From QFNR01 sp043842855 (GTDB taxonomy: Bacteria; Pseudomonadota; Gammaproteobacteria; Burkholderiales; Neisseriaceae), in contig JBBPJF010000004.1 in assembly GCA_043842855.1 (NCBI GenBank), positions 1-64,000 of the forward strand: a DNA stretch of 64,000 bases. Reading direction: 5' to 3'. Below the pieces are notes generated by a model, which saw only the letters and a program-made list of their open reading frames with translations, was not told where the DNA came from and ran no database searches. Each line of letters starts with the position of its first letter. Position 1 is the stretch's first letter. The translations under genes were made by a program, and so were the position numbers. Positions 8,517-17,809 of the stretch are shown in pieces.

Positions 8517-9134
8517 TTATTGTTTCATTGTAAAGGATATTTCACTTAATATATCTTGATTTCTACTCACTGCCAACTCTTCGGCTCTAAAAATACAACG
8601 CAGGTCGTTAACTGCTCTTTCAAAATTTTTATTTACAACTAAATAATCAAAATTTGCAGCTTGACGCATCTCATTTCGAGCATTTGTTAAACGAGTTTGT
8701 ATGGTATCTGTAGCATCGCTATTTCTAGAATACAACCGATCTTGTAGCGCTTCCAAGGAAGGTGGTGCTATAAAAATTAATACGGCCTGGGGGTATTTTA
8801 ATTTAATTTGAGCAGCTCCCTGTACATCTATTTCTAGAAGGATATTCTTATTGCGGACATCCGTGTCATCGATTTCTTGCCAACTGGTTCCATAGTAATT
8901 CCCATGAACACACGCATATTCAACAAAGTAATTTTTTTCTATTAAAGCTTTAAACTGCTTTGTTGTAATGAAGTGATAACTTTTCCCATTTACTTCTCCT
9001 TTCCTAGGTATTCTCGAAGTATGGGAAATAGCTAAACTCAGGCTACAATCCTGCTCCAAGACTTTCTGCAATAGTGAAGTTTTACCAGTTCCAGAAGGAG
9101 CAGAAATCACAAATAATATCCTGCCTTTTTTCAT
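8517..9134 (-). CDS. gmk: Guanylate kinase
   Basis: Phosphorylates GMP to GDP with ATP. The 205 residues show the P-loop SAPSGTGKTSL, the GMP-binding region SHTSRIPRKGEVNGKSYHF, and the LLEIDVQGA strand. Length fits the family (E. coli 207). It is the first gene of the minus-strand run gmk-rpoZ-spoT, so nucleotide supply and ppGpp turnover are encoded together. An unusual inverted repeat lies in its presumed leader (9169-9218). Confidence 0.96.
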   Translation of the reverse strand: MKKGRILFVISAPSGTGKTSLLQKVLEQDCSLSLAISHTSRIPRKGEVNGKSYHFITTKQFKALIEKNYFVEYACVHGNYYGTSWQEIDDTDVRNKNILLEIDVQGAAQIKLKYPQAVLIFIAPPSLEALQDRLYSRNSDATDTIQTRLTNARNEMRQAANFDYLVVNKNFERAVNDLRCIFRAEELAVSRNQDILSEISFTMKQ

Positions 9135-9168
9135 AATTTTCCAATCTAGTCGAATTTACCAGTACATT

Positions 9169-9218
9169 GTACTCAGCTTTAGTGACATATTGTTTTCCTT
9201 AAAAACTAAGCTGAGTAC
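9169..9218. repeat. Large imperfect inverted repeat between divergent gmk and waaF
   Basis: Left arm GTACTCAGCTTTAGT (9169-9183) and right arm ACTAAGCTGAGTAC (9205-9218) are complementary apart from one extra T, with a 21-base spacer. No T-run follows on either strand, so it is not an ordinary intrinsic terminator. It lies 35-84 bases upstream of gmk and at least 80 bases upstream of waaF. It could be a two-site operator, a leader hairpin in the gmk mRNA, or a dispersed palindromic element. Confidence 0.7.
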
Positions 9219-9243
9219 ACTATCATATTTCTACTTAATAACG

Positions 9244-9271
9244 TTGCTCTCTTGGGTCAATAAGGTACAAT
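9244..9271 (+). promoter_or_regulatory. Candidate sigma70-type promoter for waaF
   Basis: TTGCTC (9244-9249), a 16-base spacer and TACAAT (9266-9271) lie 29 bases before the waaF ATG. The -10 matches five of six consensus positions; the -35 is weaker. No start-site data are available, so this rests on motif and position. Confidence 0.4.
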
Positions 9272-9300
9272 AAAACCTCTACATATTAAGCGTGTGTACA

Positions 9301-10338
9301 ATGAACTTACTAATTATTGGTCCTTCTTGGGTAGGAGATATGGTGATCTCCAATAGTCTTCTACAACATCTAAAGAGAATTTATCCTGGTTGTAAAATTG
9401 ATGTCCTTGCTCCAGCGTGGTGTAACATGATTTTAAAAAAGATGCCTGAGGTCGACGGAGTAATTACTATGCCTGTAACCCATGGACAGCTTAGAATAGG
9501 CGCTCGTCGAAAAATAGCCGCTTCTTTGCCCCGAAACTATGATCGGGCCATTGTGTTACCTAATTCTTTTAAGTCTAGCTTAATTCCTTTTTTTGCTAAG
9601 ATACCAGTCCGCACAGGGTACACAGGAGAGCTTCGGTATGGAGTACTCAACGACCGTCGTAGCCTAGATAAGGAAACTTTACCACTCATGCATATGCGCT
9701 ACAACGCTCTTGCCTACCCTAAAAATTCATTATCGGATTTGGAACAATTGAGACATCCCTATCCGCATCTGCAGGTTGATCGCTCAGCACAAGAGATAGC
9801 AAAAGCTGAACTTTCTGAGCTGATGGACTTAAACTATTTATCACCTTTTATCGCCATTTGTCCCGGTGCTGAGTTTGGCCCAGCAAAATGTTGGCCGCAT
9901 TACCATTACTCATATCTAAGTAACCAATTGATTGAAGAAGGTTTTTATGTGATTATTCTGGGTAGTGCTAAGGACCGAAATATTGCTCAAAAAATTAGGG
10001 AAGGGGTAAACAAGCAGGACCACTGCCTTGACCTTACTGGAAAGACGCAATTGGACACAGCAGTAGACATCTTATCAATAGCTCATGGGGTGGTTTCTAA
10101 TGATTCCGGGCTAATGCATATTGCAGCAGCTTTGGACCGGCCCTTAGTGGCATTGTTCGGTCCAACCAGTCCTCAGTTTACACCGCCACTTTCTTCACGA
10201 GCCCGGATCTTGCGCAAGATAGAGGGTTACTTTCCCATTCGGCATAGCAAGGATAGCCCAGAAGGTTACCATCGTAGTCTTATAGATCTTAGCCCTGAAG
10301 AGGTCCACCACAGCATAACCAGTTTATTGGCCACTTAA
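9301..10338 (+). CDS. waaF: ADP-heptose:LPS heptosyltransferase II
   Basis: Adds the second L-glycero-D-manno-heptose to the inner core of LPS on the cytoplasmic face of the inner membrane. The 345 residues begin MNLLIIGPSWVGDM, the WaaF signature, and carry the C-terminal GT9 motif region with SNDSGLMHIAAAL and LFGPTSP. I prefer the ATG at 9301 to an in-frame GTG at 9292 because family members start at this point. Its stop overlaps the convergent ilvE stop by 4 bases. The heptose kinase rfaE1 lies about 3.4 kb downstream. Confidence 0.94.
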   Translation: MNLLIIGPSWVGDMVISNSLLQHLKRIYPGCKIDVLAPAWCNMILKKMPEVDGVITMPVTHGQLRIGARRKIAASLPRNYDRAIVLPNSFKSSLIPFFAKIPVRTGYTGELRYGVLNDRRSLDKETLPLMHMRYNALAYPKNSLSDLEQLRHPYPHLQVDRSAQEIAKAELSELMDLNYLSPFIAICPGAEFGPAKCWPHYHYSYLSNQLIEEGFYVIILGSAKDRNIAQKIREGVNKQDHCLDLTGKTQLDTAVDILSIAHGVVSNDSGLMHIAAALDRPLVALFGPTSPQFTPPLSSRARILRKIEGYFPIRHSKDSPEGYHRSLIDLSPEEVHHSITSLLAT

Positions 10339-11258
10339 GTGATGTAGGTCAACCAATTTGTATATTTATTATTAAGTCCTCTCACCAGCTCGAAGTAGGC
10401 TTGTTGTAGCTGTTCTGTAATGGGCCCTCGCCTGCTGTCACCTATTTTTACGTTGTCTATTTCACTTACAGGAGTAATTTCCACCGCTGTTCCAGTCAGA
10501 AAAACCTCATCTGCAATGTAGAGTTCATCACGTGTAATAGCCCTCTCAATTACTTCTATGCCCATATCGCGCGCTAGTTGAATAACTGTATCCCGGGTTA
10601 TGCCCTCCAAAGCAGACACTAAGGTAGGTGTATGCAGCTTATCTTTGATAACCAGGAATATATTTTCTCCTGTTCCTTCAGCAACATAACCTTGAAGGTC
10701 TAACATTAGTGCTTCATCATACCCCTGTCTGATAGCTTCCTTCTTTGCGTAGATAGAATTCAGGTAATTTCCATTAACTTTAGCTTTACTCATAGAGGTA
10801 TTAGGATGCTGTCGGCAAAAACTAGAAATCTTAGCTCGAATACCCTGCTCTAGAGCATTTTCACCCAGATAGGTGCCCCACTCCCAAGCTGCCACTATCA
10901 ACTGTACATCACGTTCATCCGGCATAACCCCAAGTTTTGAGGCTCCATAAAAAGCCATAGGACGAAGATAACAAGCCTCAAGTTTATTAGCCTGCACAAC
11001 ATCAGCATGCGCCTGACTAATCTGTTTAGCCGTATAGTTTAGAGACATCATGGTAATTTTTGCGGAATTACAGAGACGACGGACGTGATCTTCTAATCTA
11101 AAGATAGCAGGACCTTCTTGTGTGCGATAAGCTCTTAAACCTTCAAATACACCCATGCCGTAATGTAGCGTATGTGCAAGGACGTGGACACTCGCCTCAC
11201 GCCACTCAACCAAGTCCCCGTTGTACCATATATAGCCGTCTCTATCTGACATTGTCAT
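10335..11258 (-). CDS. ilvE: Branched-chain amino acid aminotransferase
   Basis: PLP-dependent class IV aminotransferase for the last step of leucine, isoleucine and valine synthesis. The 307 residues show the N-terminal YIWYNGDLV segment, HYGMGVFEGLRAY, the catalytic lysine in SKAKVNGNYLNS, GYVAEGTGENIF, and LTGTAVEITPV. Length matches E. coli IlvE (309). Translation could begin at 11258 or at the ATG six bases later; no strong ribosome site decides. It is flanked by plus-strand genes and its 3' end overlaps waaF tail to tail. Confidence 0.95.
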   Translation of the reverse strand: MTMSDRDGYIWYNGDLVEWREASVHVLAHTLHYGMGVFEGLRAYRTQEGPAIFRLEDHVRRLCNSAKITMMSLNYTAKQISQAHADVVQANKLEACYLRPMAFYGASKLGVMPDERDVQLIVAAWEWGTYLGENALEQGIRAKISSFCRQHPNTSMSKAKVNGNYLNSIYAKKEAIRQGYDEALMLDLQGYVAEGTGENIFLVIKDKLHTPTLVSALEGITRDTVIQLARDMGIEVIERAITRDELYIADEVFLTGTAVEITPVSEIDNVKIGDSRRGPITEQLQQAYFELVRGLNNKYTNWLTYIT

Positions 11259-11391
11259 CGCAAACTGCCCTACTTATTCCCCTTTTCTAAATTGGAATAC
11301 TAAGTTTTAGATAGGTTTTTTCTCGCTTTTCAATTAGAATGTCATCATACATTTTCTCTATGAAAAAGACCAGTTGGTCTAAGGATAATCA

Positions 11392-11727
11392 GTGAAAATA
11401 ATAAAATTTATTCTCCTTTTTAGTATATTTGTATTAACGGTGCTGGTTGCCCATGTAAACCACCAAGAGGTTCATTTTTCTATTCCCTTTATCGGCACCT
11501 ACGCATTACCCTTAATTTTTTTATTATTTATATCTTTTGTCATGGGTGCGCTGTTAGGTATATTCTCGATGTTATTTAGGATATTAAGCCTAAGGAAAGC
11601 CTTGATTATCTCTGAAAGGAAGTTGAGAAAAGCAAGACATTCCATTGAGCTACTTTCTCCACAGAGACAGAAGCCTGATGCGGTTGTAGTTGATGACAGT
11701 TCATTACTAATTCCTGATGAGCACTAG
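11392..11727 (+). CDS. lapA: LapA (lipopolysaccharide assembly protein A, DUF1049)
   Basis: A 111-residue inner-membrane protein with two hydrophobic segments (about residues 4-20 and 40-65) followed by a basic cytoplasmic helix with many Lys and Arg. It matches the LapA/YciS pattern, and lapB follows after 13 bases. In E. coli LapA works with LapB (YciM) in the control of LPS synthesis. A GTG start at 11392 is supported by AAGGA seven bases upstream. Confidence 0.88.
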   Translation: MKIIKFILLFSIFVLTVLVAHVNHQEVHFSIPFIGTYALPLIFLLFISFVMGALLGIFSMLFRILSLRKALIISERKLRKARHSIELLSPQRQKPDAVVVDDSSLLIPDEH

Positions 11728-11740
11728 CGAATATTAAGAT

Positions 11741-12928
11741 ATGGAGACTAATATTCTTATTTGGCTAGTGCCGATTGGCTTGCTGCCCATTTTCTTTGCG
11801 ATGGGATGGCTTGCTGCGCGCGTTGATATGCGAACGGTATTAAAACAAGCAAAAGTAGTGCCTATCCAATTTTATAAAAGCCTCAGTGCAATGGTGGATG
11901 GTAAGACCAGGGTTGCTGCTGATTTGCTGAGTGAAATTGTGGAAGAGAAAGAAATGTTAGCTCAGTCTCCTGAGTCCCATGAACTGGCTCTCACTTTAGG
12001 CCAACTCTTTCGAAAGCGCGGAGAAACCAATAAAGCTATTAGTCTGCATCAGAAAATGTTATCTCTTCCTGAACTCTCCACTGAACAGAGCCATCAGGTA
12101 CGTTTTGAGTTAGGTAAAGATTATCAAGCGGCTGGACTTGTGGATAGAGCAGAAACACAGCTTGAATCATTGTTAGAAACCCCTCTTAAATCTCAAGCTA
12201 GTAAAATTCTTCTACTTATTTATCAACAAGATCGGGACTGGGAAAAAGCTATTCAGTTAGCTACGTTAACACCTAGTGAGGAGCTATCTCAGCAGTTAGA
12301 ACTAGCCCAATTTCATTGCGAGTTAGGCCAGAAAGCGTTAATTCAATCTAAGCTTGAACTATCGTCTTCTTATGCCAGGCTGGCTTTAGAAATTAATAAA
12401 AAATGTGCTAGAGCCAATCTTATTTTAGGGGATGTTTTTAATAAGAGACAGGATTATGCTGAAGCCATTAGAGCTTATACTTCAATTGAAAATCAAAACT
12501 ATAATTACCTTAGTATGGTAGGTGAAAAAATCTACGATGCCTATGCTGCTATGTCCCGAGCCGAGGAGGGTTTAGAATTGTTAATCGGCTACGCTAAGAC
12601 TTTTCCAGAAATTAATTTAACCACCTTAATTTATGAAAAGGCTTTACTACTGTGGGACCGGGCACGAGCTAATGAAATTACCCGTCAGCTCATTCGACTA
12701 AACCCAAACCTAGAAAAAATTTATCTTTTGACTACAATTCTTTTGAACGATCATCAACTTGCCTTGAGCTCGGATGCGGCCATTATTGAAAAGGTCCTCT
12801 TTAGTCAGATTAACAAAAATTTTATGTATCAATGTAAACACTGTTATTTTAAATCTCAAGTTTTCTTTTGGCGCTGTCCTGCATGCGGCAGATGGGAAAC
12901 TTTTACAACAAGGCGCATAGAGGTATAG
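11741..12928 (+). CDS. lapB: LapB/YciM, regulator of LPS synthesis
   Basis: In E. coli this anchored TPR protein recruits LpxC to FtsH for degradation and so sets LPS output. The 395 residues show an N-terminal membrane helix (about 5-23), a long array of TPR-like helices, and a C-terminal rubredoxin-like metal site with the two CxxC pairs CKHC and CPAC. Length equals the family (389 in E. coli). It lies in lapA-lapB-pyrF, the standard order, with pyrF starting one base after its stop. Confidence 0.95.
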   Translation: METNILIWLVPIGLLPIFFAMGWLAARVDMRTVLKQAKVVPIQFYKSLSAMVDGKTRVAADLLSEIVEEKEMLAQSPESHELALTLGQLFRKRGETNKAISLHQKMLSLPELSTEQSHQVRFELGKDYQAAGLVDRAETQLESLLETPLKSQASKILLLIYQQDRDWEKAIQLATLTPSEELSQQLELAQFHCELGQKALIQSKLELSSSYARLALEINKKCARANLILGDVFNKRQDYAEAIRAYTSIENQNYNYLSMVGEKIYDAYAAMSRAEEGLELLIGYAKTFPEINLTTLIYEKALLLWDRARANEITRQLIRLNPNLEKIYLLTTILLNDHQLALSSDAAIIEKVLFSQINKNFMYQCKHCYFKSQVFFWRCPACGRWETFTTRRIEV

Positions 12929-12929
12929 T

Positions 12930-13688
12930 ATGAATATTTTTCAAATACAGGCTACCAATGGCAGCACCGATGATTCCCCTGTTATTGTCGCTTTAGATGT
13001 CCCTACGGAAGAAGAAGCTCTACAATGGGTAGCGAGACTTACGCCTGAACTGTGTCAACTTAAAATAGGTAATGAACTTTTTACGGCTACTGGAAGAAAG
13101 TTTGTGGAATCCCTTGTTTTGCGTGGTTTTAGAGTATTCTTAGACCTGAAATACCATGATATACCCAATACTGTAAGTAGAGCTTGTCGGGTAGCAGGAG
13201 ATATGGGTGTATGGATGGTTAATGTCCATATTGATGGAGGTCGGGAAATGCTGGAGGCAGCAGCTAATGCTCTGGCGTCTTTTTCACATCGTCCTTTGCT
13301 CGTTGGCGTTACAGTTCTGACTAGTTTGGATCTTAGTGATTTACTAAGTCCTCAAGCAGGATTTAGTTTGGAGCGTTGGGTAATGCAGAAAGCTTCCTTA
13401 GCAAAGAGTAGTGGATTGGATGGCGTAGTTTGCTCAGCACAGGAAGTAAAACTAATTAAAGAACAACTAGGATATAATTTTCTCACCATCACTCCAGGTA
13501 TTCGAGTAGAGACACTTACACAAGATGACCAAAAAAGAACCTTAACGCCAGAGGAAGCACTTTCCACGGGAACAGATTACCTTGTCATGGGTCGGCCCAT
13601 TAGGCAAACTAGGGATCCTGTAACATTATTACGAGAACTTAATCAGAAAGCTAGAACTATTCGTTCACAGATTGTAGAACCTAAATAG
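12930..13688 (+). CDS. pyrF: Orotidine 5'-phosphate decarboxylase
   Basis: Decarboxylates OMP to UMP, the last step of de novo pyrimidine synthesis. The TIM-barrel protein of 252 residues has VALDVPT at the start, the catalytic DLKYHDIPNT motif (Asp-Lys-Asp network), and the phosphate-gripping TPGIR and VMGRPI segments. GAGG lies just upstream of the ATG and overlaps the end of lapB, implying coupled translation. pyrG for the next step to CTP is about 39 kb away. Confidence 0.96.
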   Translation: MNIFQIQATNGSTDDSPVIVALDVPTEEEALQWVARLTPELCQLKIGNELFTATGRKFVESLVLRGFRVFLDLKYHDIPNTVSRACRVAGDMGVWMVNVHIDGGREMLEAAANALASFSHRPLLVGVTVLTSLDLSDLLSPQAGFSLERWVMQKASLAKSSGLDGVVCSAQEVKLIKEQLGYNFLTITPGIRVETLTQDDQKRTLTPEEALSTGTDYLVMGRPIRQTRDPVTLLRELNQKARTIRSQIVEPK

Positions 13689-13705
13689 TTCCGATCCATC
13701 TTAGT

Positions 13706-14680
13706 ATGAAGCCTACTCCTATACCTTTCCAAGTTTTAAAAAAAATACTTAAAGCTTTTTCTCAGATCAAGATCTTGGTAGTTGGAGATGCTATGCTTGA
13801 TCAATATTGGTTTGGTGATACATATCGTATTTCTCCAGAAGCTCCGGTACCAGTAGCTAAAGTTGAGGCTACTGAAAGTAGAGTAGGTGGCGCTGCCAAT
13901 GTAGCTAGAAATATTGCTAGTTTGAAAGGCGAAGTTTGTCTGCTATCCGTTACTGGTACTGATCAAAATTCCAATGATTTAGAAAGTATTCTAGCTCGCG
14001 ATGGTGTTCAGACACACTTAATTAAGGACTCAAGTATAAACACTACGGTAAAACTTAGGGTATTGGCACGCAATCAACAATTACTTCGAATTGATTTTGA
14101 GAGTAGCCCTTCAGAAAGTGCGATTCTAAGGTTAAAAGATCATTTTCGGCAAATAGTACAAAGATATAATTTAGTAGTTTTTTCCGACTATGACAAAGGT
14201 GCGTTAAAACATGTGGCTGAATTACTCCAAATAGCCAAAAATAAGGGTTTGCCCGTATTAGTTGATCCCAAGGGTGAAGATTATAGTAAGTACTCTGGTG
14301 CTACACTAATAACACCTAACCGTTTGGAATTACAAACTGTTATAGGAACTTGGGAGAACGAGGCTACCCTTACTGCTAAAGCGCAAAAACTTCGAAAAAT
14401 ACTTAAACTCAAGTCTCTTCTTTTGACTCGGAGTGAAGAAGGACTATCCCTCTACCAAGCAGGGAGAGTGGTCCATGAAAAAACGGTTCCACGAGAGGTC
14501 TTTGATGTTTCTGGTGCCGGCGATACGATTATTGCTGTGGCTGCTTTAGCTTTAGGGATTGGTTTGGAAGAGACTCTATTAATGCGACTAGCGAATGCTG
14601 CTGCCGGGGTTGTCGTAGGTAAATTAGGTACTGCTACTTGTAGCCAAAATGAACTTATTGAGGTGCTGTGTCACGCTTAG
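13706..14680 (+). CDS. rfaE1: D-glycero-beta-D-manno-heptose-7-phosphate kinase (stand-alone RfaE1)
   Basis: A ribokinase-family (PfkB) kinase that phosphorylates heptose 7-phosphate at C1 on the route to ADP-heptose. The 324 residues correspond only to the N-terminal kinase half of E. coli HldE (477 residues). Visible motifs are GDAMLDQYWFGD, RVGGAANVARNI and the catalytic DVSGAGDTIIA. The cytidylyltransferase-like adenylyltransferase half is absent and trkA begins 15 bases after the stop. A separate rfaE2/hldC gene is therefore expected elsewhere. Confidence 0.9.
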   Translation: MKPTPIPFQVLKKILKAFSQIKILVVGDAMLDQYWFGDTYRISPEAPVPVAKVEATESRVGGAANVARNIASLKGEVCLLSVTGTDQNSNDLESILARDGVQTHLIKDSSINTTVKLRVLARNQQLLRIDFESSPSESAILRLKDHFRQIVQRYNLVVFSDYDKGALKHVAELLQIAKNKGLPVLVDPKGEDYSKYSGATLITPNRLELQTVIGTWENEATLTAKAQKLRKILKLKSLLLTRSEEGLSLYQAGRVVHEKTVPREVFDVSGAGDTIIAVAALALGIGLEETLLMRLANAAAGVVVGKLGTATCSQNELIEVLCHA

Positions 14681-14695
14681 TCTTAGGATTTAATT

Positions 14696-16120
14696 ATGAA
14701 AATACTTATTTTAGGAGCGGGAACCGTAGGGGAGACCGTAGCTTATAACTTAGCTCATTATTCTGATTATGAGATCACTGTAATTGATAAAAATGAGGCT
14801 GCATTGCAAAAGCTTGCAACCCGCCTGGATATTCAGACAGTATTAGGTAGCGTAACTTCTCCCAGTGTACTTAAGGAAGCTGGCGCAGAGGATACGGAGT
14901 TGCTGATATCAGCTACTGGTGTGGATGATACTAATCTCGTAGCTTGCCGCATGGCGAAAGAAATATTTAACATCCCTAACTTAATTGCTCGGGTCAGACA
15001 AAGTGAAACCGTGGAATATACCTTCGTACAGACAAAAGAAGGCCATGCAATTACTAACTCTCCTTTAAATTTATTTGATGTAACTGAATCCATTTGTCCT
15101 GAACAAATCGTAACAGAGCAGTTACTACAATTGTTGCTAACACCTGGTGCTTTGCAAGTAGTTAATTTTGGCGAAAAATTACAAGATAGTAGCCTAAGAG
15201 TACAGATGATCGTTACCAGAGTGGAAAAGAACAGTCCTTTAGTAGGGCATGCACTAGGTGAGTTAAAAACTATTCTTCTAGAGCCAGTAGAAGTTAAGGT
15301 TTGTGCTATTTATAGAAATGAAGCCTTGATCATACCAACTGAGAAAACGCGTATTATTTCTGGAGATGAGATTTATTTTATTTGTTTACAGGAGGCTGTA
15401 CGTATATTAATGAGGTTGTTTCGTCCACAAGAAATGGGTAACAAAAAAATAATGATTGTGGGAGGGGGTAATATTGGCTATCGATTAGCCAAAGCCAGTG
15501 AAACTCGTTTTAGTACTAAAATCATTGAAAAAAATACTCACCGTGCAGAATTTCTTGCTGAGAAGCTAGATGAGGCTTTGGTCTTACAAGGCTCTGCTAA
15601 CGATGAAGATCTTTTACAAAAAGAACACATAAGTGAAGTGGATATGTTTTTTTCATTAACTAATAATAATGAAGACAATATCATGTCTAGTCTCTTGGCC
15701 AAAAAAATGGGAGCTAAACGTGTAGCAGCCATTATCAACCGTTCTATTTATGTAGGTATTTTAGTGGGGAATACCATCGATATTGTTATTTCACCCCACT
15801 TGGCAACTATTGGATCTATTCTATCCCATATTAGGAAGGGGGATGTAGTGGCCGTGCACCCCATGCGGAGAGGAGAAGCCGAAGCATTGGAGGTGATTGT
15901 ACATGGTGACGAGAAGACATCAAAGATTACCGGAAGGAAATCTGAAGAAATTAGCTGGCCATATGGCATTGATCTGGTCGCTATTATCAGCGAAGGTCAG
16001 TTGATTACCTCCGCTCAGCATGAAATAAGAGAAGGCGACCACTTGATCTTCTTCGCGTTTAGAAAACATGCCATACGCGATTTGGAGAAACTGCTTCAAG
16101 TTAAATGGCAATTTTTCTAG
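14696..16120 (+). CDS. trkA: Trk potassium uptake regulator TrkA
   Basis: Peripheral NAD-binding subunit of the TrkH/TrkG potassium channel. The 474 residues contain two tandem RCK units: the first begins KILILGAGTVGETVA with the Rossmann glycines, the second KKIMIVGGGNIGYRLA near residue 250; each is followed by a TrkA-C domain. Length agrees with E. coli (458). No trkH is in the window. GGAT lies eight bases upstream of the ATG. A strong terminator follows the stop within 4 bases. Confidence 0.96.
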   Translation: MKILILGAGTVGETVAYNLAHYSDYEITVIDKNEAALQKLATRLDIQTVLGSVTSPSVLKEAGAEDTELLISATGVDDTNLVACRMAKEIFNIPNLIARVRQSETVEYTFVQTKEGHAITNSPLNLFDVTESICPEQIVTEQLLQLLLTPGALQVVNFGEKLQDSSLRVQMIVTRVEKNSPLVGHALGELKTILLEPVEVKVCAIYRNEALIIPTEKTRIISGDEIYFICLQEAVRILMRLFRPQEMGNKKIMIVGGGNIGYRLAKASETRFSTKIIEKNTHRAEFLAEKLDEALVLQGSANDEDLLQKEHISEVDMFFSLTNNNEDNIMSSLLAKKMGAKRVAAIINRSIYVGILVGNTIDIVISPHLATIGSILSHIRKGDVVAVHPMRRGEAEALEVIVHGDEKTSKITGRKSEEISWPYGIDLVAIISEGQLITSAQHEIREGDHLIFFAFRKHAIRDLEKLLQVKWQFF

Positions 16121-16123
16121 GGC

Positions 16124-16159
16124 AAAAGGAGCTTCGGTGGAAACCACTAAGCTCCTTTT
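16124..16159. terminator. Strong bidirectional terminator between trkA and the convergent FabG-like gene
   Basis: AAAAGGAGCTT (16124-16134) and AAGCTCCTTTT (16149-16159) form an 11-base-pair stem. The 14-base loop itself holds GTGG-AAA-CCAC, so the hairpin is nearly continuous. A- and T-rich arms supply U-tracts in both directions, which suits its place between two convergent genes. Confidence 0.88.
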
Positions 16160-16194
16160 ATATGCGTTTAATAAGTTGTCTGCTATAGGAGAAC

Positions 16195-17577
16195 TTATGC
16201 TCCAAGCATCATGAGCCCGCAAACGCGAACTATATTACCATTAACCCCGGAGGAATTTGGTTTAGCATACCAAGCAATCGCTTCGGCAACGTCAATTGGT
16301 AAACCACCTTGGCTCATAGCATTCAGCCGTCTGCCCACTTCTCTAATAAGAAACGGAATCTTCGCTGTCATTTCTGTTTCAATAAATCCAGGCGCTACCG
16401 CGTTGATGGTTATGCCATTTTTAACTAGGTGTCTAGCTGTATAATGGACTAACCCTATTACTCCCGCTTTAGAGGTTGCATAATTAGTTTGACCTAAATT
16501 ACCGGCTATACCTGCAATAGATGAAACACAGATGATTCTTCCATTAGCATTAATGCACTGTTCTTGCAATAAAACTTCATTAATTTTTCTTTGGGCTTCT
16601 AAGTTGACTTGGATAACTTGATTCCAAGCTTCCGGTTTCATGTTGGCCAAGGTTTTATCTTTAGTGATGCCAGCATTATGTACTAAAATATCCCACCCTC
16701 CATACTTTTTAGCAAATTCAGCTAAAATGTGTGGAGTCTCATCTGAGGTAATATCGGCGGTTAGGCAATAACCATCTAATTGTTGAGACAATTTCTCTAA
16801 AGCCTCTTTCTGGGGGGGAATATCTAGCAAAACTACTTTCGCTCCATCTCTAGCTAGTACTTCAGCAATAGAACGCCCTATGCCCCGGGCCGCGCCTGTA
16901 ACCAGCGCTAATTTGCCTTCTAAAGGTTTTTTGCGGTCTATTTTGAAAAGTTTTGCTTTACTAATGTAGATGACCTGACCAGAGACATAAGCAGACTTAC
17001 TTGATAATAAAAAATCAATTGTACTTTCGAGGTTTGCTGCACTTCCCGGTTCCACATACACTAGCTGAGCACTAATACCCTTTCGCGCTTCTTTACCTAA
17101 TGACTTTACAAAGCCTACTAAAGAACGTTGTACCATTGCCGCTTCCAAGTCTTCACAGCTATCTGGAGACGAAGCCACCAGAATGATACGACCATTTGCA
17201 TTGATACTACGCATAAGTGGGTGAAAAAAATCATAAACTAACTGTAAATCCGCGCTAGTTTTTATACTTGTAGCATCAAAAACTAAACCATGGAATTTAA
17301 GCTTATCATCCTGACTCAAAATCTCTCCAGCCAATCCTTTACGAAAGAGCTGACTTCCCTTTAGAACAAAGGTATTTACCGGCAAATCCAAAATTATGTC
17401 ATAGAGTGACTCCAGCACGGGGGTAGTAACCATACCTCCCCCAACCAGGACATTCAGGCCGATATCTGCCCTATCTGGAGAATAGCGCTTTAATTTGACG
17501 GGTTGAGGGAGTCCTAAACTTTTGGCAATTTTCTTGCCTAATTTAGTATTTACCCAGTTGATGTACTTATCTACCAT
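16195..17577 (-). CDS. Long FabG-like 3-oxoacyl-(acyl-carrier-protein/CoA) reductase
   Basis: An NAD(P)-dependent short-chain dehydrogenase with an extra N-terminal domain, 460 residues in all, against about 245 for ordinary FabG. The N-terminal half resembles a degenerate second Rossmann unit, while the C-terminal half holds TGAARGIGRSIAEVL, HNAGITKD, the catalytic Ser in SSIAGIAGN, and Tyr-Lys in YATSKAG. This is the high-molecular-weight FabG class (FabG4-like), thought to act on acyl-CoA or long substrates. ATG at 17577 is preceded by AAGGAAG. An upstream start would add 25 residues unlike the family. Confidence 0.82.
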   Translation of the reverse strand: MVDKYINWVNTKLGKKIAKSLGLPQPVKLKRYSPDRADIGLNVLVGGGMVTTPVLESLYDIILDLPVNTFVLKGSQLFRKGLAGEILSQDDKLKFHGLVFDATSIKTSADLQLVYDFFHPLMRSINANGRIILVASSPDSCEDLEAAMVQRSLVGFVKSLGKEARKGISAQLVYVEPGSAANLESTIDFLLSSKSAYVSGQVIYISKAKLFKIDRKKPLEGKLALVTGAARGIGRSIAEVLARDGAKVVLLDIPPQKEALEKLSQQLDGYCLTADITSDETPHILAEFAKKYGGWDILVHNAGITKDKTLANMKPEAWNQVIQVNLEAQRKINEVLLQEQCINANGRIICVSSIAGIAGNLGQTNYATSKAGVIGLVHYTARHLVKNGITINAVAPGFIETEMTAKIPFLIREVGRRLNAMSQGGLPIDVAEAIAWYAKPNSSGVNGNIVRVCGLMMLGA

Positions 17578-17765
17578 ATGCTTACACTTCCTTTCCAATA
17601 ACAAACTAATCTGAGGAAACACACTACCCTTGCTCACCAAATAAAGCAGCAAAGACCATAATTCAACCTATGCCCTACAATAAAAACCTGCAACCACTTC
17701 CCAAAGCATATTACACTTATGCGTCTGTCACCTAAAACCCTTCGACATCTAGAGCTATGCGCCTA

Positions 17766-17771
17766 ATTATA
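17766..17771 (-). promoter_or_regulatory. Candidate -10 element for the FabG-like gene
   Basis: The minus strand carries a perfect TATAAT here, about 190 bases upstream of the start at 17577. No convincing -35 hexamer is seen at the usual distance. The assignment rests only on the -10 match and on its intergenic position. Confidence 0.3.
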
Positions 17772-17809
17772 GCATTGCAATTAACTCCTGCAGCTAAGCA
17801 GGACAGAAG

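Noticed and set aside
9292..9300. GTG start for waaF
   Set aside because: ATG at 9301 matches family N-termini and the extra three residues have no support.
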